Positions 35,470 to 45,524 of a DNA stretch of 64,000 nt are shown piece after piece. Source of the stretch: Gammaproteobacteria bacterium (lineage in GTDB: Bacteria; Pseudomonadota; Gammaproteobacteria; Eutrophobiales; Eutrophobiaceae); NCBI GenBank assembly GCA_028819495.1, contig JAPPLI010000100.1:35609-99608 (forward strand), written 5' to 3'. Below the pieces are notes generated by a model. That model ran no database searches. It saw only the letters and a list, made by a program, of their open reading frames with translations, and was not told the DNA's origin. How positions within the stretch are numbered: the stretch's first letter is position 1; each line of letters begins with the position of its first letter. The position numbers were made by a program, and so were the translations under genes.

Positions 35470-36839
35470 AGATCATTATTCTCGGGGCAGGTCAGGTCGG
35501 CTCGTCCGTAGCCGCCAATCTTTGCAGTGAAGCCAATGATATTACGGTAATCGATCGCAATCCGGCGGTCCTGCGCAACCTCCAGGAGCGGCTGGACCTG
35601 AAGACCATCACCGGCGCTGCCTCCCACCCATCCACGCTGGAACAGGCGGGCGCCAGTGACGCAGACATGATCATCGCAGTAACCAACAGCGATGAAACCA
35701 ACATGGTGGCCTGCCAGGTTGCTTATACCATGTTTCATACGCCGATGAAAATCGCTCGTGTGCGCAACAGTGAATACCTGAACAGCAGAGGGTTTTTTGC
35801 CCAGGATGCCATGCCGGTGGACGTCCTGATCAGTCCGGAACAAATCGTTACTGAATCCGTCGCCCGCCTGATCAGCCTTCCGGGCGCGATCCAGGTACTC
35901 GATTTTGCCAACGGCCAGGTACAGATGGTTGCAGTAAAAGTCACCGGCCAGAACGTGCTCGCGCTCGAGCCGATAGGCAAACTCGGGAGGCTCCTGCCGC
36001 ACGTTGAGTTTCGAGTGGTTTCCATCTTCCGCGAAGGGCAGGTCATAATCCCCGATGGCAGGACACAAATACAGGACAAGGATGAAGTGTTCATCATCGG
36101 CGCGCCAAAACATATCAAAACCTTGTTGAGATTAACAAAGCAGACGGACAAGTCGATAAAACGCATCACCATCGCCAGCGGCGGTAATATCGGCCGGCGC
36201 CTGGCGAAGCTGCTGGAGAACAGGTACCAGGTCAAGGTCATCGAACTGTCCGCGGAAAAAGCGCAGAAAGCCGCGGAAGAACTGAACAACGCCATCGTCC
36301 TTAACGGGGACGCCGCAGACGAGGAGTTGCTCATCGAGGAAAACATCGAAGATACCGATATCTTCTGTGCCTTGACCAATGCTGACGAAGCAAACATCAT
36401 CTCCTGCCTGCTGGCGAAGCGCCTGGGTGCGCGCAGGGTCATGGCCTTGATTAACCGGGCGGCCTACGTGGACCTGGTGCAGAGCGACGTCATCGACATT
36501 GCAATCTCGCCGCAACAGGCCACCATCGGCAGCCTGCTGGCGCATACACGCAAAGGCGACGTGGTCGTGGTGCACTCATTGCGGCGCGGCGCCGCGGAGG
36601 CAATCGAGGCCATCGCCCACGGGGACCGGACGACCTCCAACGTAGTCGGCAGGTCGATAGAGGAAATCCCCCTGCCGCCGGACACCAGCATCGGCGCCAT
36701 AGTACGGGACGACAAGGTGAGCATCGCCCATCACGACACGGTCATCGCATCGGAGGACCACGTCATCCTGCTGGTGGGAGACAAGAAACGTGTGTCCGAG
36801 GTGGAAAGGCTGTTTCAGGTAAAAATCACTTTTCTGTAA
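35466..36839 (+). CDS. trkA: Trk potassium uptake NAD-binding protein
   Basis: A 457-residue cytoplasmic gating subunit with two RCK units, each an NAD-binding fold (KIIILGAGQVGSSVAANL at the start, ITIASGGNIGRRLAKLLE near residue 235) followed by a TrkA-C domain. It starts with GTG at 35466, overlapping the ntrX stop. It regulates the TrkH channel encoded just downstream. Confidence 0.96.
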   Translation: MKIIILGAGQVGSSVAANLCSEANDITVIDRNPAVLRNLQERLDLKTITGAASHPSTLEQAGASDADMIIAVTNSDETNMVACQVAYTMFHTPMKIARVRNSEYLNSRGFFAQDAMPVDVLISPEQIVTESVARLISLPGAIQVLDFANGQVQMVAVKVTGQNVLALEPIGKLGRLLPHVEFRVVSIFREGQVIIPDGRTQIQDKDEVFIIGAPKHIKTLLRLTKQTDKSIKRITIASGGNIGRRLAKLLENRYQVKVIELSAEKAQKAAEELNNAIVLNGDAADEELLIEENIEDTDIFCALTNADEANIISCLLAKRLGARRVMALINRAAYVDLVQSDVIDIAISPQQATIGSLLAHTRKGDVVVVHSLRRGAAEAIEAIAHGDRTTSNVVGRSIEEIPLPPDTSIGAIVRDDKVSIAHHDTVIASEDHVILLVGDKKRVSEVERLFQVKITFL

Positions 36840-36862
36840 TACCCGGCAATCCTCGGATAAAT

Positions 36863-36905
36863 GGGGTCAGAGTAAAATTTCTGGCGAAATTCTTACTCCG
36901 ACCCC
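36863..36905. repeat. Palindrome of family 1
   Basis: A 43-bp copy between trkA and trkH. Its right arm has the CTCCGA variant while the left arm has TCAGAG, giving a single mismatch or G-U pair depending on the strand. Confidence 0.95.
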
Positions 36906-36942
36906 CACATTTCCGGCATTCCAGCCGTGATATTATGAGTTA

Positions 36943-38394
36943 ATGCAACTCCTCGTCATCCAGAAGATCCTCGGGCTGCTGTTGATGCTGTTCAGCATCA
37001 CCATGCTGCCGCCGCTGAGCATTGCGCTGTGGTATGAAGACAAGACAGTCAAGACATTCATGCTGTGCTTCATGCTTATCCTCAGCCTCGGCGCCTTCCT
37101 GTGGTTGCCCGTGCGCAAGGTCAACAAGGAACTGCGGCTGCGTGACGGTTTCATCGTCGTGGTATTGTTCTGGGCGGGACTGGGCCTGATCGGCGCCATG
37201 CCGTTTCTGCTGGCGTCCTTCCCCGATATGTCATTTACCGATTCGCTGTTCGAATCCGTTTCCGGCCTGACTACCACCGGCGCCACGGTGATCACCGGTC
37301 TCGACCACCTGCCGAAATCCATCCTGTTCTACCGCCAGGAACTGCAATGGCTGGGCGGCATGGGGATCATCGTCCTGGCGGTTGCCATACTGCCCATGCT
37401 GGGTATCGGTGGAATGCAGTTATACCGCGCGGAGACGCCGGGGCCGATAAAGGACTCGAAGTTGGCGCCCCGGATCACCGAAACCGCCAAGGCGCTGTGG
37501 TACATCTACCTGTCCCTGACGATCGCCTGCGCGTTGATGTACTGGATAGCCGGCATGTCGCCGTTCGACGCAATCAGCCACAGTTTCTCCACGGTCTCCA
37601 TCGGCGGCTTTTCAACCCACGACCAGAGCATCGGCTACTTCAACAGCGGGCTGATCAATGCCGTGGCCGTTATCTTCATGTTGATTGCCGGCATCAACTT
37701 CACCCTGCATTTCATCGGCTGGCGTTCCATGAGCCTGAATACTTACCGGAAGGATTCCGAGGTGAAAGCATTCGTCGGCGTACTGGTCGGGTTGTGCGTG
37801 ATTACCTGCATCTACCTGGGTGTCAAGCAAACCTATGATGATCCCCTGGACACACTCGGCCACGGTATTTTCCAGTCCGTATCCATCGCCACAACGTCGG
37901 GCTTTACCACCACCACCTACCAGGACTGGCCCACGTTCCTGCCGGTCCTGTTGATCTTTGCCAGTTTCATCGGCGCCTGCGCCGGTTCCACGGGCGGCGG
38001 GCTGAAAGTCATCCGCGTGGTACTCCTGTACAAGCAGGGCAAGAGGGAGATCAAACGCCTGGTCCATCCCAATGCCATTATCCAGATCAAGCTGGGCGGC
38101 AAACCGGTCGATGAATCCGTCATCAATGCGGTGTGGGGCTTCTTTGCAGCCTACGTGGCCGTGTTCGCGCTGCTGCTGATATTGCTCCTGGCCACCGGCC
38201 TGGACCAGGTCACGGCATTCTCAGCAGTGGCTGCCTGCCTCAACAACCTGGGGCCGGGCCTGGGCGAGGTCGGCGCTAATTACACCGGGATCAACGACAT
38301 ATCCAAATGGCTGCTGTGCCTGGCCATGCTGCTGGGACGGCTGGAAATCTTCACCTTGCTGGTGCTGCTGACGCCCACCTTCTGGCGCAGGTGA
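36943..38394 (+). CDS. trkH: Trk potassium uptake protein, membrane subunit
   Basis: A 483-residue channel-like protein with four membrane-pore-membrane repeats. The selectivity-filter regions are visible as SGLTTTGATVITG, STVSIGGFSTHD, ATTSGFTTTTYQDW and CLNNLGPGLGEVG. It forms the potassium path with TrkA as regulator. Confidence 0.95.
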   Translation: MQLLVIQKILGLLLMLFSITMLPPLSIALWYEDKTVKTFMLCFMLILSLGAFLWLPVRKVNKELRLRDGFIVVVLFWAGLGLIGAMPFLLASFPDMSFTDSLFESVSGLTTTGATVITGLDHLPKSILFYRQELQWLGGMGIIVLAVAILPMLGIGGMQLYRAETPGPIKDSKLAPRITETAKALWYIYLSLTIACALMYWIAGMSPFDAISHSFSTVSIGGFSTHDQSIGYFNSGLINAVAVIFMLIAGINFTLHFIGWRSMSLNTYRKDSEVKAFVGVLVGLCVITCIYLGVKQTYDDPLDTLGHGIFQSVSIATTSGFTTTTYQDWPTFLPVLLIFASFIGACAGSTGGGLKVIRVVLLYKQGKREIKRLVHPNAIIQIKLGGKPVDESVINAVWGFFAAYVAVFALLLILLLATGLDQVTAFSAVAACLNNLGPGLGEVGANYTGINDISKWLLCLAMLLGRLEIFTLLVLLTPTFWRR

Positions 38395-38407
38395 CATTAT
38401 GATTGCA

Positions 38408-38449
38408 GGGGTCAGAGTAAGAAATTCGAAGAATTTTTACTCTGACCCC
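38408..38449. repeat. Palindrome of family 1
   Basis: A 42-bp copy after trkH. It is the last copy before 18.4 kb without any. Confidence 0.95.
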
Positions 38450-38476
38450 ATCAATCCGGCAATTCCGGGACAACCA

Positions 38477-39076
38477 ATGAACGAAGCAGACCAACTCAAA
38501 TGGGACAGGATTTATACAGGTGGCGCTGAGAAAGCCGCTGAACCCTGCCGCGTACTGTCTTCCCACTCCCACCTGCTGCCTGCTGAAGGCGACGCACTGG
38601 ACCTGGCCTGCGGGCGCGGCGGCAATGCGCTTTACCTTGCCGCACGGGGATTCTCCACGCGGGCCTGGGATGTTTCCGCGGTGGCGGTACAGTCCCTGTC
38701 GGACATAGCCGCCCACAACAACCTGCCCCTGATGGCGGAACAACGGGACGTAACGGCGAACCCGCCTGCTTCCGGTTCCTTCGACGTCATCGTTGTCAGC
38801 CGTTTCCTGGACAGGGCCCTGGCCCCGGCCATCTGTACGGCGTTGAGAGAACACGGTTTACTGTTCTACCAGACTTTCATCCGGGAGAAAGTAGCCGGCA
38901 CCGGCCCGAATAACCCGGCATACCGCCTGGAACCCAATGAACTGCTGAGGCTGTTCCAACCGCTGCATATCATTTACTACCGCGAAGAAGGATGCGTGGG
39001 CGATACCCATGAGGGTTTCAGGAACGAAGCCATGCTGGTGGCGCAGAAAAGGCAGAATGCCGGGGACGGATTTTAA
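38477..39076 (+). CDS. Class I SAM-dependent methyltransferase (TehB-like)
   Basis: A 199-residue methyltransferase with the SAM motif ALDLACGRGGNALYLAARGF (residues about 39-58) and an acidic VWD-type loop after it. Similar small enzymes are annotated as tellurite-resistance or thiol methyltransferases; the substrate is not known. I start at the ATG at 38477 (MNEADQLKWDRIY) because upstream codons of the same frame run through a palindrome. Its TAA stop is in the centre of a family 2 palindrome. Confidence 0.82.
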   Translation: MNEADQLKWDRIYTGGAEKAAEPCRVLSSHSHLLPAEGDALDLACGRGGNALYLAARGFSTRAWDVSAVAVQSLSDIAAHNNLPLMAEQRDVTANPPASGSFDVIVVSRFLDRALAPAICTALREHGLLFYQTFIREKVAGTGPNNPAYRLEPNELLRLFQPLHIIYYREEGCVGDTHEGFRNEAMLVAQKRQNAGDGF

Positions 39077-39086
39077 ATCCGTCCCC
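39062..39086. repeat. Palindrome of family 2
   Basis: A 25-bp element with arms GGGGACGGATTT and AAATCCGTCCCC. Its centre provides the stop codon of the methyltransferase gene. Confidence 0.9.
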
Positions 39087-39100
39087 TGACGGTAAATATT

Positions 39101-39418
39101 ATGGATATAACAACACTCGAGGCAATGCTGGAACGGGGCCAGGACAACGCGCTGTTGCGTTTTACCCTGGGCAACCTCCTGTATCAACAGAACGATTATA
39201 CAAAAGCCGAACTGCACCTGTCCCGGGCAGTGGAGATGGACCCTGACTACTCCGCCGCCTGGAAAATATACGGCAGGACGCTGGCCGCTGCCGGGAAACA
39301 TCCGGAGGCAGCCAGGGCCTTCAGGCAGGGCATAGCGGTCGCTGAAAAGCGCGGCGACGTCCAGGCTGCGAAGGAGATGACCGTATTCCTGCGCCGGGTT
39401 GAAAAACAATCCACCTGA
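39101..39418 (+). CDS. Small TPR-repeat protein
   Basis: A 105-residue protein built of about three tetratricopeptide helices pairs (NALLRFTLGNLLYQQNDYTKAELHLSRA and following). TPRs mediate protein contacts. It follows the methyltransferase on the same strand and ends 51 bases before the DUF499 gene of the defence island, which runs towards it. Confidence 0.8.
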   Translation: MDITTLEAMLERGQDNALLRFTLGNLLYQQNDYTKAELHLSRAVEMDPDYSAAWKIYGRTLAAAGKHPEAARAFRQGIAVAEKRGDVQAAKEMTVFLRRVEKQST

Positions 39419-39469
39419 TTCATCTACTCGGCAAACTGTTGGTGGGGCGTTTCCCTCATCATTACTGAA

Positions 39470-42400
39470 TTAATCCTTCTCAAAGCCGTGACTTTGGAAC
39501 TTCAGCGTATTGCTATTTTCGGTAACGGTGCGAATGACATTATCAGGGACGCCGGTTGGAATCTTCGCTTCGATTTCCAAGGTGACGGTGACTTCAGCGC
39601 CGACCAGTCCAGAGAGATGTGAAATCACCTCATCAGCGACCTGGCTGGCATCGCGTCCTACCCTGGCAGCATCCAGCTCCACGGAGCCGTGGAAGCGGCG
39701 CGGCAGCGGCTGATCTTTCTCCCCGTCTGCTATGCCGCCCGGTAGTGGCGGGCCATCAATTATAGGAGGCTTGTCTCCACCAACTCCCACTTCATCACCT
39801 GACGCCCCGTCATTGGCTTTCCTTTCCTCATCAAGCTGTCTGCGCGCTACCTCCGGCTTCACCAGCAGCCCTGCGCGTAATAGCTCCATTTCCTGGATCT
39901 GTCCGGCCTGTAACCCGCGATACCTCTGCTCTACCTCGTCATAACTGTCCGCAAACGCAAAGCCGTCCCGCTCCCAGGTGAGACTTGCAAGACCACTGTT
40001 GACAGCCTGCAACAACACGTCCGGGTCACGCAGTCGCGGCAGGTAAAGGTAACTGGCGAAATCTTCAATGAGCTGTTTCACCGGTACATGATCACCGCGC
40101 CATAGGGGTGTTTTGTCCAGTTCCATACGCAGGCCGGTCCCGGCAAAACCATCCAGCAGCAACTCATCTTTTTTCAGGCGTTTCCCGGCGCGCACGGCCA
40201 GGGCATCAGTGGCGGACAGGCGTAGCGCCTCCCAGCGGATTCCTGTCTGTTGCGCGTTTTCCTGGTTGGGAACCAGCAACCACTGCCAGGTTTCCGGCAC
40301 CCGTGTATCCACGGTGGCGGAGGCCGAATCCCGCTGGGTTTGCGCCTGCTTCACCTGCTGGGGGTCAAGGTTAAGCTCCTCTCTCTCCGCGACGATGGAA
40401 TCCCAGGCCAGGTACAGGCGCACCGCTTCGTCAAGTTCCTGCACCCTGGCCTGATCCGCCGCCAGGAACACCAGGGTGTTACGGTAGAGGCGGGGCGCGC
40501 TGCCCCTTGATTCCAGGATAGCCCTGGCGGCAGTTTCCGCGGTACTCCCGGCGTCCCTGCTGTAGGGTTGCTCCACCCCCAGCACGACCAACCGCGCCTC
40601 CCAATCGTCGGGCACGTCCTGAGCGCTTTGGGGCAGGGGATGCACCCTGCCGAAGTCGCCGGTTTGTCTCAGGTCAGCCCGGAGCCGGTCAGCCAGTTCA
40701 GCCGCCACTTTATCCGGGTCGCGGCCAAACTGCTCGGCGCGATCTTCCGCCAGTTTTCGCACTGTGGGTTGCGTCGCGTACCAGTAACGGCTACCGTCCC
40801 GGTACAGGTAGGTCGCGGCATTTGCCAGGCGCATCAAGGCGTCACCGAACGGGGCCGACGTTTCTCCCGGCATCACGCAGCCCAGCTTGACCTGCCGATC
40901 ATCCACCCCCCGATGCGTCGCACCGGCGCCGGGAGCTGATCCCAGGTAAATCGTGCGGGCAACGCGCCGGCAGGCAGACAGCTTGCCCAGGTTCGGCGCC
41001 TGACGGTCGATTTGCCGCGGCAGGGAACCGGCGCCGTCCACGTCTTTTTCAATAATCGGCGTCCAGTTATCCGGCAGGTAGCGGGTCAACTCCCGTTGAA
41101 TATTGCCGTCATCAATGGCGATGCTGCACGGCAGGATCAAGGCGCTCTTGTCGCCCGCCTCCCACAGGTTGTGGATCACCGCGGCCATCAGGCGCAACAC
41201 ACCGCGGGTGCGCTGGAAATGCACCAGGGTGGACCAGTCCTCATACAGGCGGTCGAAAACTTCAGGATGTATCGGGTAGGCGGAGCGGATGCGCTGCTCA
41301 TAGTCCGCTTCCCGGCATTGGGACGGAAACTCCTGGCCCTGGCGCTGGTATAGCCCGCTAAATTCCCGGGCCACCACGTCCCGATATTTGTAGGACTCGT
41401 TGCCGCTCAAGGGCTGGAACAAGCGGCGCCGGACGATCTCGAACCCTTCCTCGGCGCTGGCCGGACGCCAGGCCGATTCAACCCGGCCAATGACGTTTTT
41501 CAAGCGCTGCAAGGCTTCCACACCGCGCATACCGCCCACCTCGGCCGTCTCATGGTGGGATGCGGTATCTGACGCCGGCAGGCTGATGACCAGCAGACAG
41601 TTGTCAGCGGCCTTGGCCGCCTCCGTCAGCGCCTGGGCAAAACTGAACTGGGTATCGAAGCTGCCGCCCGGCAGGTCGCTTTGCTCGTGCAACTGGCGGG
41701 CATAGGCCACCCACTCATCAATCAATATCACACAGGGGCCGTACTGCTTGAACAATACCCGCAACGTATCGCCGGGATTGGTGGCGCGCTCATCATCAGC
41801 GTCCAGCAGTTGCCAGGCCGCCTTGCCGCCCAACTGCCAGGCCAGTTCGCCCCAGAGGGTGCGCACCTCCACGCCATCATCCTTCTTGTCCGGTTTGCCC
41901 GGAGAAATCCTGGTGCCGACCAGCACCACACGTTTTGCCTGCGGTAATTTGTCGGCGCCGGCGTCCTGCATCAATTCATCCATGCCGAGCAGGTCGGTCG
42001 GCTTGACGCCGGAGAACAGGTGATACAAGGCCAGCATGGAATGGGTCTTGCCGCCGCCAAAGTTGGTCTGCAACTGCACCACCGGGTCCCCACCCTGACC
42101 GTTCAGACGCAGGATAGCGTTAACCAGCAGTTTTTTCAGGCTGTCAGTCAGGTAGGTGCGGCGGAAAAACTCCAGAGGCTCACGGTATTCGGCGGCGCCC
42201 TCGCCTTTGTGTACCTGCGAGAGATCGGCCGCGAACTCCGCCTGCTGGTAGCGGCCGCTGGCAACGTCCTCATGCGGGGTAATCACGTCGCGCCAGGGCT
42301 TCAGGTTCCCCGTCGCGCCGGTATCCAATGCCAGACCGGTCTGTTTCCTGCGCTCACCTCGGGTCTGTTCATCAAAGCGCGTGCGCAGCAATTCCAGCCT

Positions 42401-42802
42401 GATCCGTTCCACCTCGCCGGATTCCGGGGCGGAAACGGCTTTCAACAAACGCTCGGTAGAGTCCAGCGCCCGATAGGCATCGTCACTGGAGAAACTTTCC
42501 TGGTGCGCCCACTTGTTGCGAATCCCGCGCAACTCGCCCACCAGTCCCCGCTCTGCCGGCCCCAACGTTTGCCGGAATACCTCGTTCCAGGTTTCCCACA
42601 TGAGCTTGAGCAATCCGGCGCTGTCCCATTCACTGATGGATTTTTCCGCCAGTAGCGGATCCTCAACATAACCTTGTAGCTTGTGGGCATCCACCTGCCG
42701 GGACTGTATGGCGCTCTTGACCTCGCGCTCCACAAACGGCCCCAGCCCCGCTTTCAACAACTCCAGCGCCTTGCCGACCCGCTCGTGGTTGGTAATCGCC
42801 AT
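39470..42802 (-). CDS. DUF499 ATPase with N-terminal Swt1-type HEPN domain (defence)
   Basis: A 1110-residue protein. Residues 1-125 look like a HEPN domain of the Swt1 type with the R-x4-H motif RNKWAH (R95-H100), which is a ribonuclease signature. The P-loop NFGGGKTHSML (247-257) is the one typical of DUF499 proteins, followed by LIDEWVAYARQLHE as Walker B region. The C-terminus ends in a domain after a Pro/Gly-rich linker. DUF499 ATPases recur with DUF1156 methylases and SNF2 helicases in defence islands. Here the partner genes lie 4.4 kb away, with other defence genes between. Confidence 0.85.
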   Translation of the reverse strand: MAITNHERVGKALELLKAGLGPFVEREVKSAIQSRQVDAHKLQGYVEDPLLAEKSISEWDSAGLLKLMWETWNEVFRQTLGPAERGLVGELRGIRNKWAHQESFSSDDAYRALDSTERLLKAVSAPESGEVERIRLELLRTRFDEQTRGERRKQTGLALDTGATGNLKPWRDVITPHEDVASGRYQQAEFAADLSQVHKGEGAAEYREPLEFFRRTYLTDSLKKLLVNAILRLNGQGGDPVVQLQTNFGGGKTHSMLALYHLFSGVKPTDLLGMDELMQDAGADKLPQAKRVVLVGTRISPGKPDKKDDGVEVRTLWGELAWQLGGKAAWQLLDADDERATNPGDTLRVLFKQYGPCVILIDEWVAYARQLHEQSDLPGGSFDTQFSFAQALTEAAKAADNCLLVISLPASDTASHHETAEVGGMRGVEALQRLKNVIGRVESAWRPASAEEGFEIVRRRLFQPLSGNESYKYRDVVAREFSGLYQRQGQEFPSQCREADYEQRIRSAYPIHPEVFDRLYEDWSTLVHFQRTRGVLRLMAAVIHNLWEAGDKSALILPCSIAIDDGNIQRELTRYLPDNWTPIIEKDVDGAGSLPRQIDRQAPNLGKLSACRRVARTIYLGSAPGAGATHRGVDDRQVKLGCVMPGETSAPFGDALMRLANAATYLYRDGSRYWYATQPTVRKLAEDRAEQFGRDPDKVAAELADRLRADLRQTGDFGRVHPLPQSAQDVPDDWEARLVVLGVEQPYSRDAGSTAETAARAILESRGSAPRLYRNTLVFLAADQARVQELDEAVRLYLAWDSIVAEREELNLDPQQVKQAQTQRDSASATVDTRVPETWQWLLVPNQENAQQTGIRWEALRLSATDALAVRAGKRLKKDELLLDGFAGTGLRMELDKTPLWRGDHVPVKQLIEDFASYLYLPRLRDPDVLLQAVNSGLASLTWERDGFAFADSYDEVEQRYRGLQAGQIQEMELLRAGLLVKPEVARRQLDEERKANDGASGDEVGVGGDKPPIIDGPPLPGGIADGEKDQPLPRRFHGSVELDAARVGRDASQVADEVISHLSGLVGAEVTVTLEIEAKIPTGVPDNVIRTVTENSNTLKFQSHGFEKD

Positions 42803-42926
42803 TATGTAGCCCTGCCCTCACACATTACGGGGCATTATATCACCCTCACTGAATCTGCCGGTGGCAGCGTACAAAAGGAAGAGAAAACAGCTGCTGTTGT
42901 TTCCCGGCCATTCGCACTTTATGCTC

Positions 42927-43268
42927 TCAGGTGAGTTGTAGTAAAAGCTTAATCTTCGTACGAATCCTGTTCACTACTTCATTATTTGCCTTGCCCTTTC
43001 TCTGAGCATTGCGGACCCTCCAATCGAGACTCTTGACCTGGTCGGCAAGGGCAACACCTTGTATTGAGCCGTCCTGGAATTCGACTTCAAAGGGGAACCC
43101 TTTGATTCGGCTGGTAAGCGGAACACAAATCAAAAGTCCGGTCTTGCCGTTATAGCGCTTCGGCGACAATACCAGGGCCAGCCGATGACCCGCTTGCTCA
43201 TGGCCTGCTGAAGGATCAAAATCCAACCAGATAATATCGCCCGTATCGGGAACATAAGATGATGGCAT
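42927..43268 (-). CDS. mazF: MazF-type endoribonuclease toxin
   Basis: A 113-residue MazF with the family start YVPDTGDIIWLDFDPSAGHEQAGHRLALVLSP, then VPLTSRIKGFPFEV and LADQVKSLDWRVR. It resembles the E. coli MazF/ChpB group more than the other MazF-like toxin in this window. Its ATG overlaps the mazE stop by one base. It is a separate acquisition, located between the DUF499 and ApeA-like genes. Confidence 0.94.
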   Translation of the reverse strand: MPSSYVPDTGDIIWLDFDPSAGHEQAGHRLALVLSPKRYNGKTGLLICVPLTSRIKGFPFEVEFQDGSIQGVALADQVKSLDWRVRNAQRKGKANNEVVNRIRTKIKLLLQLT

Positions 43269-43507
43269 TAAAATGATTCTTTGCCAGCGGGTGGGCCAAA
43301 ACTGACTTCATCATGAACATTTTCCGGAGTGATCTGTGTCAGTAATGTGTCGAGATCATCATCATCCAAAGCAGGGTCGATTACAATTCTACGTCCTTGC
43401 ACGTGAACATTGACACGCTGCTCTATTCCAACCTGCGCCGCGTTCAATACTTTGGCAGGGAGCCGTATCGCTGCGCTATTGCCCCATTTTTTTACAGTAA
43501 GCAGCAT
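43268..43507 (-). CDS. mazE: MazE-type antitoxin
   Basis: A 79-residue protein with the MazE DNA-binding start LLTVKKWGNSAAIRLPAKVL and an acidic C-terminal tail. I start at the ATG at 43507, eight bases after an AGGAG ribosome-binding site; a GTG at 43516 is less likely. It should neutralise the downstream MazF and repress the pair. Confidence 0.92.
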   Translation of the reverse strand: MLLTVKKWGNSAAIRLPAKVLNAAQVGIEQRVNVHVQGRRIVIDPALDDDDLDTLLTQITPENVHDEVSFGPPAGKESF

Positions 43508-43620
43508 ATCAGTCACTCCTGATAATGTATAAACATAAGTAGATACACCATATTAACACAATCCGGACGTAATTCAACTCTGTGAAACTTTGTGAAACAG
43601 ACTGAAACGGACGATTATTG

Positions 43621-45150
43621 CTACTTCGGACCCAGAACCCTCGAACGCTTGGCGTCGTAGGACTTGATGTACTCTCCAAACGGATGCCACTCGTCATTGG
43701 CAGACTTACTCAAATCCCACCCACAAAGCAGAAGCTCGGAAGCGCTGTAGATGAACTCCAGGGTTTCTGTAAGGAAGAACACGACTTCAACGTCTGTGTA
43801 CTTGACGTTGTCTGTATCTTTGTCGCGAGGCCCGTGCGTGTAGTAATTGCGGCACTTTACGGCCAACCGGATCAAGTCCTTCAGATTCTGCAGCACGTCT
43901 ACGCCGTAATGCTTCAGAACAAATTCCGCTCGGTGTTCCACGATGTGGCGAAGTCGTCTACTGTGACGAATGAGCCCCAGTGCGCTCAAGACATCGTCCC
44001 TTTGCATCCCAAGAGGCATGCAGCATTTGATTTTCCTATCGGCATCTGTGAGAACATCCAGAACATTTTCTGGTAACGGCTCGGTCTCGGGTTTGTCTTC
44101 ATCGGGCAAGAGATCGAACGTGTTGGCTGCCGATACGATACCGTCTTCAATGAAGCGATCCGATATTCCCCGTATGCACCCGAAGAACCGCGCGTTGGCG
44201 CTCTTTCTCCTCGCATTGCCGTTTCGTTTGAGCCAATTAGCCATCACCTCCATGAAGTGGTCGGGATGCCGTGACGCGTCGATCAACGTCCCACACTGTC
44301 TCGCGACTTCGGGCACTTCCTTCCATTCATTCGGGCCAAACACTTCGAGGCAACCAGCCACGTCTGACCATAACCCATTTTCGTCCAGCCGAGAGGTTGA
44401 GACCAGCACATCCTTCCAACCTGGTGCGTATCCCATCATCCACGCGAAGAACTGGTGGACCTCCCGCATCTTCCCCCAAGCGCTTTCAAGCGTGGTCGGA
44501 TTATCGTCGAAGTCGATCGTAATGCGCGGCGTGCTCTCCATACTGAGCCCAGAGAAGTCAATCTGCATCGACCGCCCAACATGCACGGTCCCCAGGACGG
44601 TCTCGAATCTCGGCAGGACATTCCAATCCCCTGTGAAATAGGACACCATCGCATTGTCCTTCACAAAATTGCCCCTTTTATATTCGGGCATCTTCCGTTT
44701 GATGGTGTCCAGAATTTCTTGATCTGGGTTACGCAAAAGTCCAAACCTGTCGAACTTGTCGTGCATGAATACGCTCGACTCCGCGCCCTCCAGCGTGAAT
44801 TGGATGCCCCGTATACACTTCTCGTTGATAGCAATGTGTCGCCTCCCGAAGAGCGCGTATCGGAAGGAGACGTCGCCGTGGTGTATCGCGAAGTCCTCCC
44901 AGCTGGTCGTGTCCAACACCCCGCCCCGGACGCAGTCGAGAACTGAAATCTTTCCGGCTTCCGAGACGCCGCGAAGAGAATCGCCGTGGGCAATATGGAA
45001 AAACTTGTCGTCAGCGATGCTGATAACGTTGCTGTCTAACAGGTCACCTCTCTTCAGCTTGATCTGCCCGGCGACCCAGCGTCCTTCTTTGGCATCGAAC
45101 AGCACTCCGATTGGGCGTTCGTACTTGTCTCCACGATTGAACAAAAACAT
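43621..45150 (-). CDS. ApeA-type HEPN protein (abortive infection)
   Basis: A 509-residue protein. The C-terminal part contains a HEPN domain with RNYYTHG, an R-x4-H ribonuclease motif at R434-H439, in the context LIRLAVKCRNYYTHG. The N-terminal 300 residues (QIKLKRGDLL, then FTLEGAESSVFMHD) fit the ApeA N-terminal domain. ApeA proteins act in phage defence by RNA cleavage and growth arrest. No membrane segment is seen. It is a single-gene unit in the island. Confidence 0.75.
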   Translation of the reverse strand: MFLFNRGDKYERPIGVLFDAKEGRWVAGQIKLKRGDLLDSNVISIADDKFFHIAHGDSLRGVSEAGKISVLDCVRGGVLDTTSWEDFAIHHGDVSFRYALFGRRHIAINEKCIRGIQFTLEGAESSVFMHDKFDRFGLLRNPDQEILDTIKRKMPEYKRGNFVKDNAMVSYFTGDWNVLPRFETVLGTVHVGRSMQIDFSGLSMESTPRITIDFDDNPTTLESAWGKMREVHQFFAWMMGYAPGWKDVLVSTSRLDENGLWSDVAGCLEVFGPNEWKEVPEVARQCGTLIDASRHPDHFMEVMANWLKRNGNARRKSANARFFGCIRGISDRFIEDGIVSAANTFDLLPDEDKPETEPLPENVLDVLTDADRKIKCCMPLGMQRDDVLSALGLIRHSRRLRHIVEHRAEFVLKHYGVDVLQNLKDLIRLAVKCRNYYTHGPRDKDTDNVKYTDVEVVFFLTETLEFIYSASELLLCGWDLSKSANDEWHPFGEYIKSYDAKRSRVLGPK

Positions 45151-45299
45151 ACTTTTTGATATGAGCAGGTAGTGATTTATTCCAAGGTCAAAGTGTAATT
45201 ACTGTCCCACGCAACCAAAAGGGAAGCAGATGATGGTCTGATGACATTTAACAAACAGCTAAGTCGATATACGGGGGATGATAAGCCGGACAAATGACA

Positions 45300-45524
45300 T
45301 TACGTTCCGCCGTCTGACTGCCACCGTAACTTCAGGTCGCGCCGAGATTGGGCACAATCCCGTAAATACAAATTAATGAGACCCTGATAGGGAATTCCTT
45401 TTTCATCCGCCATATTTTTAAAATAGGCGATGGTATCTTCATCTATGCGAATCGTGATTTGTTTTTTGAGCCTCTGCGCGTACGGATTGGGCTTTGAATT
45501 TGAGAAGTCATAGTGTTTACGCAT
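45300..45524 (-). CDS. brnA: BrnA antitoxin
   Basis: A 74-residue antitoxin with the ribbon-helix-helix core LKKQITIRIDEDTIAYFKNMA followed by GIPYQGLINLYLRDCA. I start at the ATG at 45524 (MRKHYDFSNSK), overlapping brnT by eight bases. BrnA neutralises BrnT and represses its own operon; a candidate operator is at 45820. Confidence 0.9.
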   Translation of the reverse strand: MRKHYDFSNSKPNPYAQRLKKQITIRIDEDTIAYFKNMADEKGIPYQGLINLYLRDCAQSRRDLKLRWQSDGGT

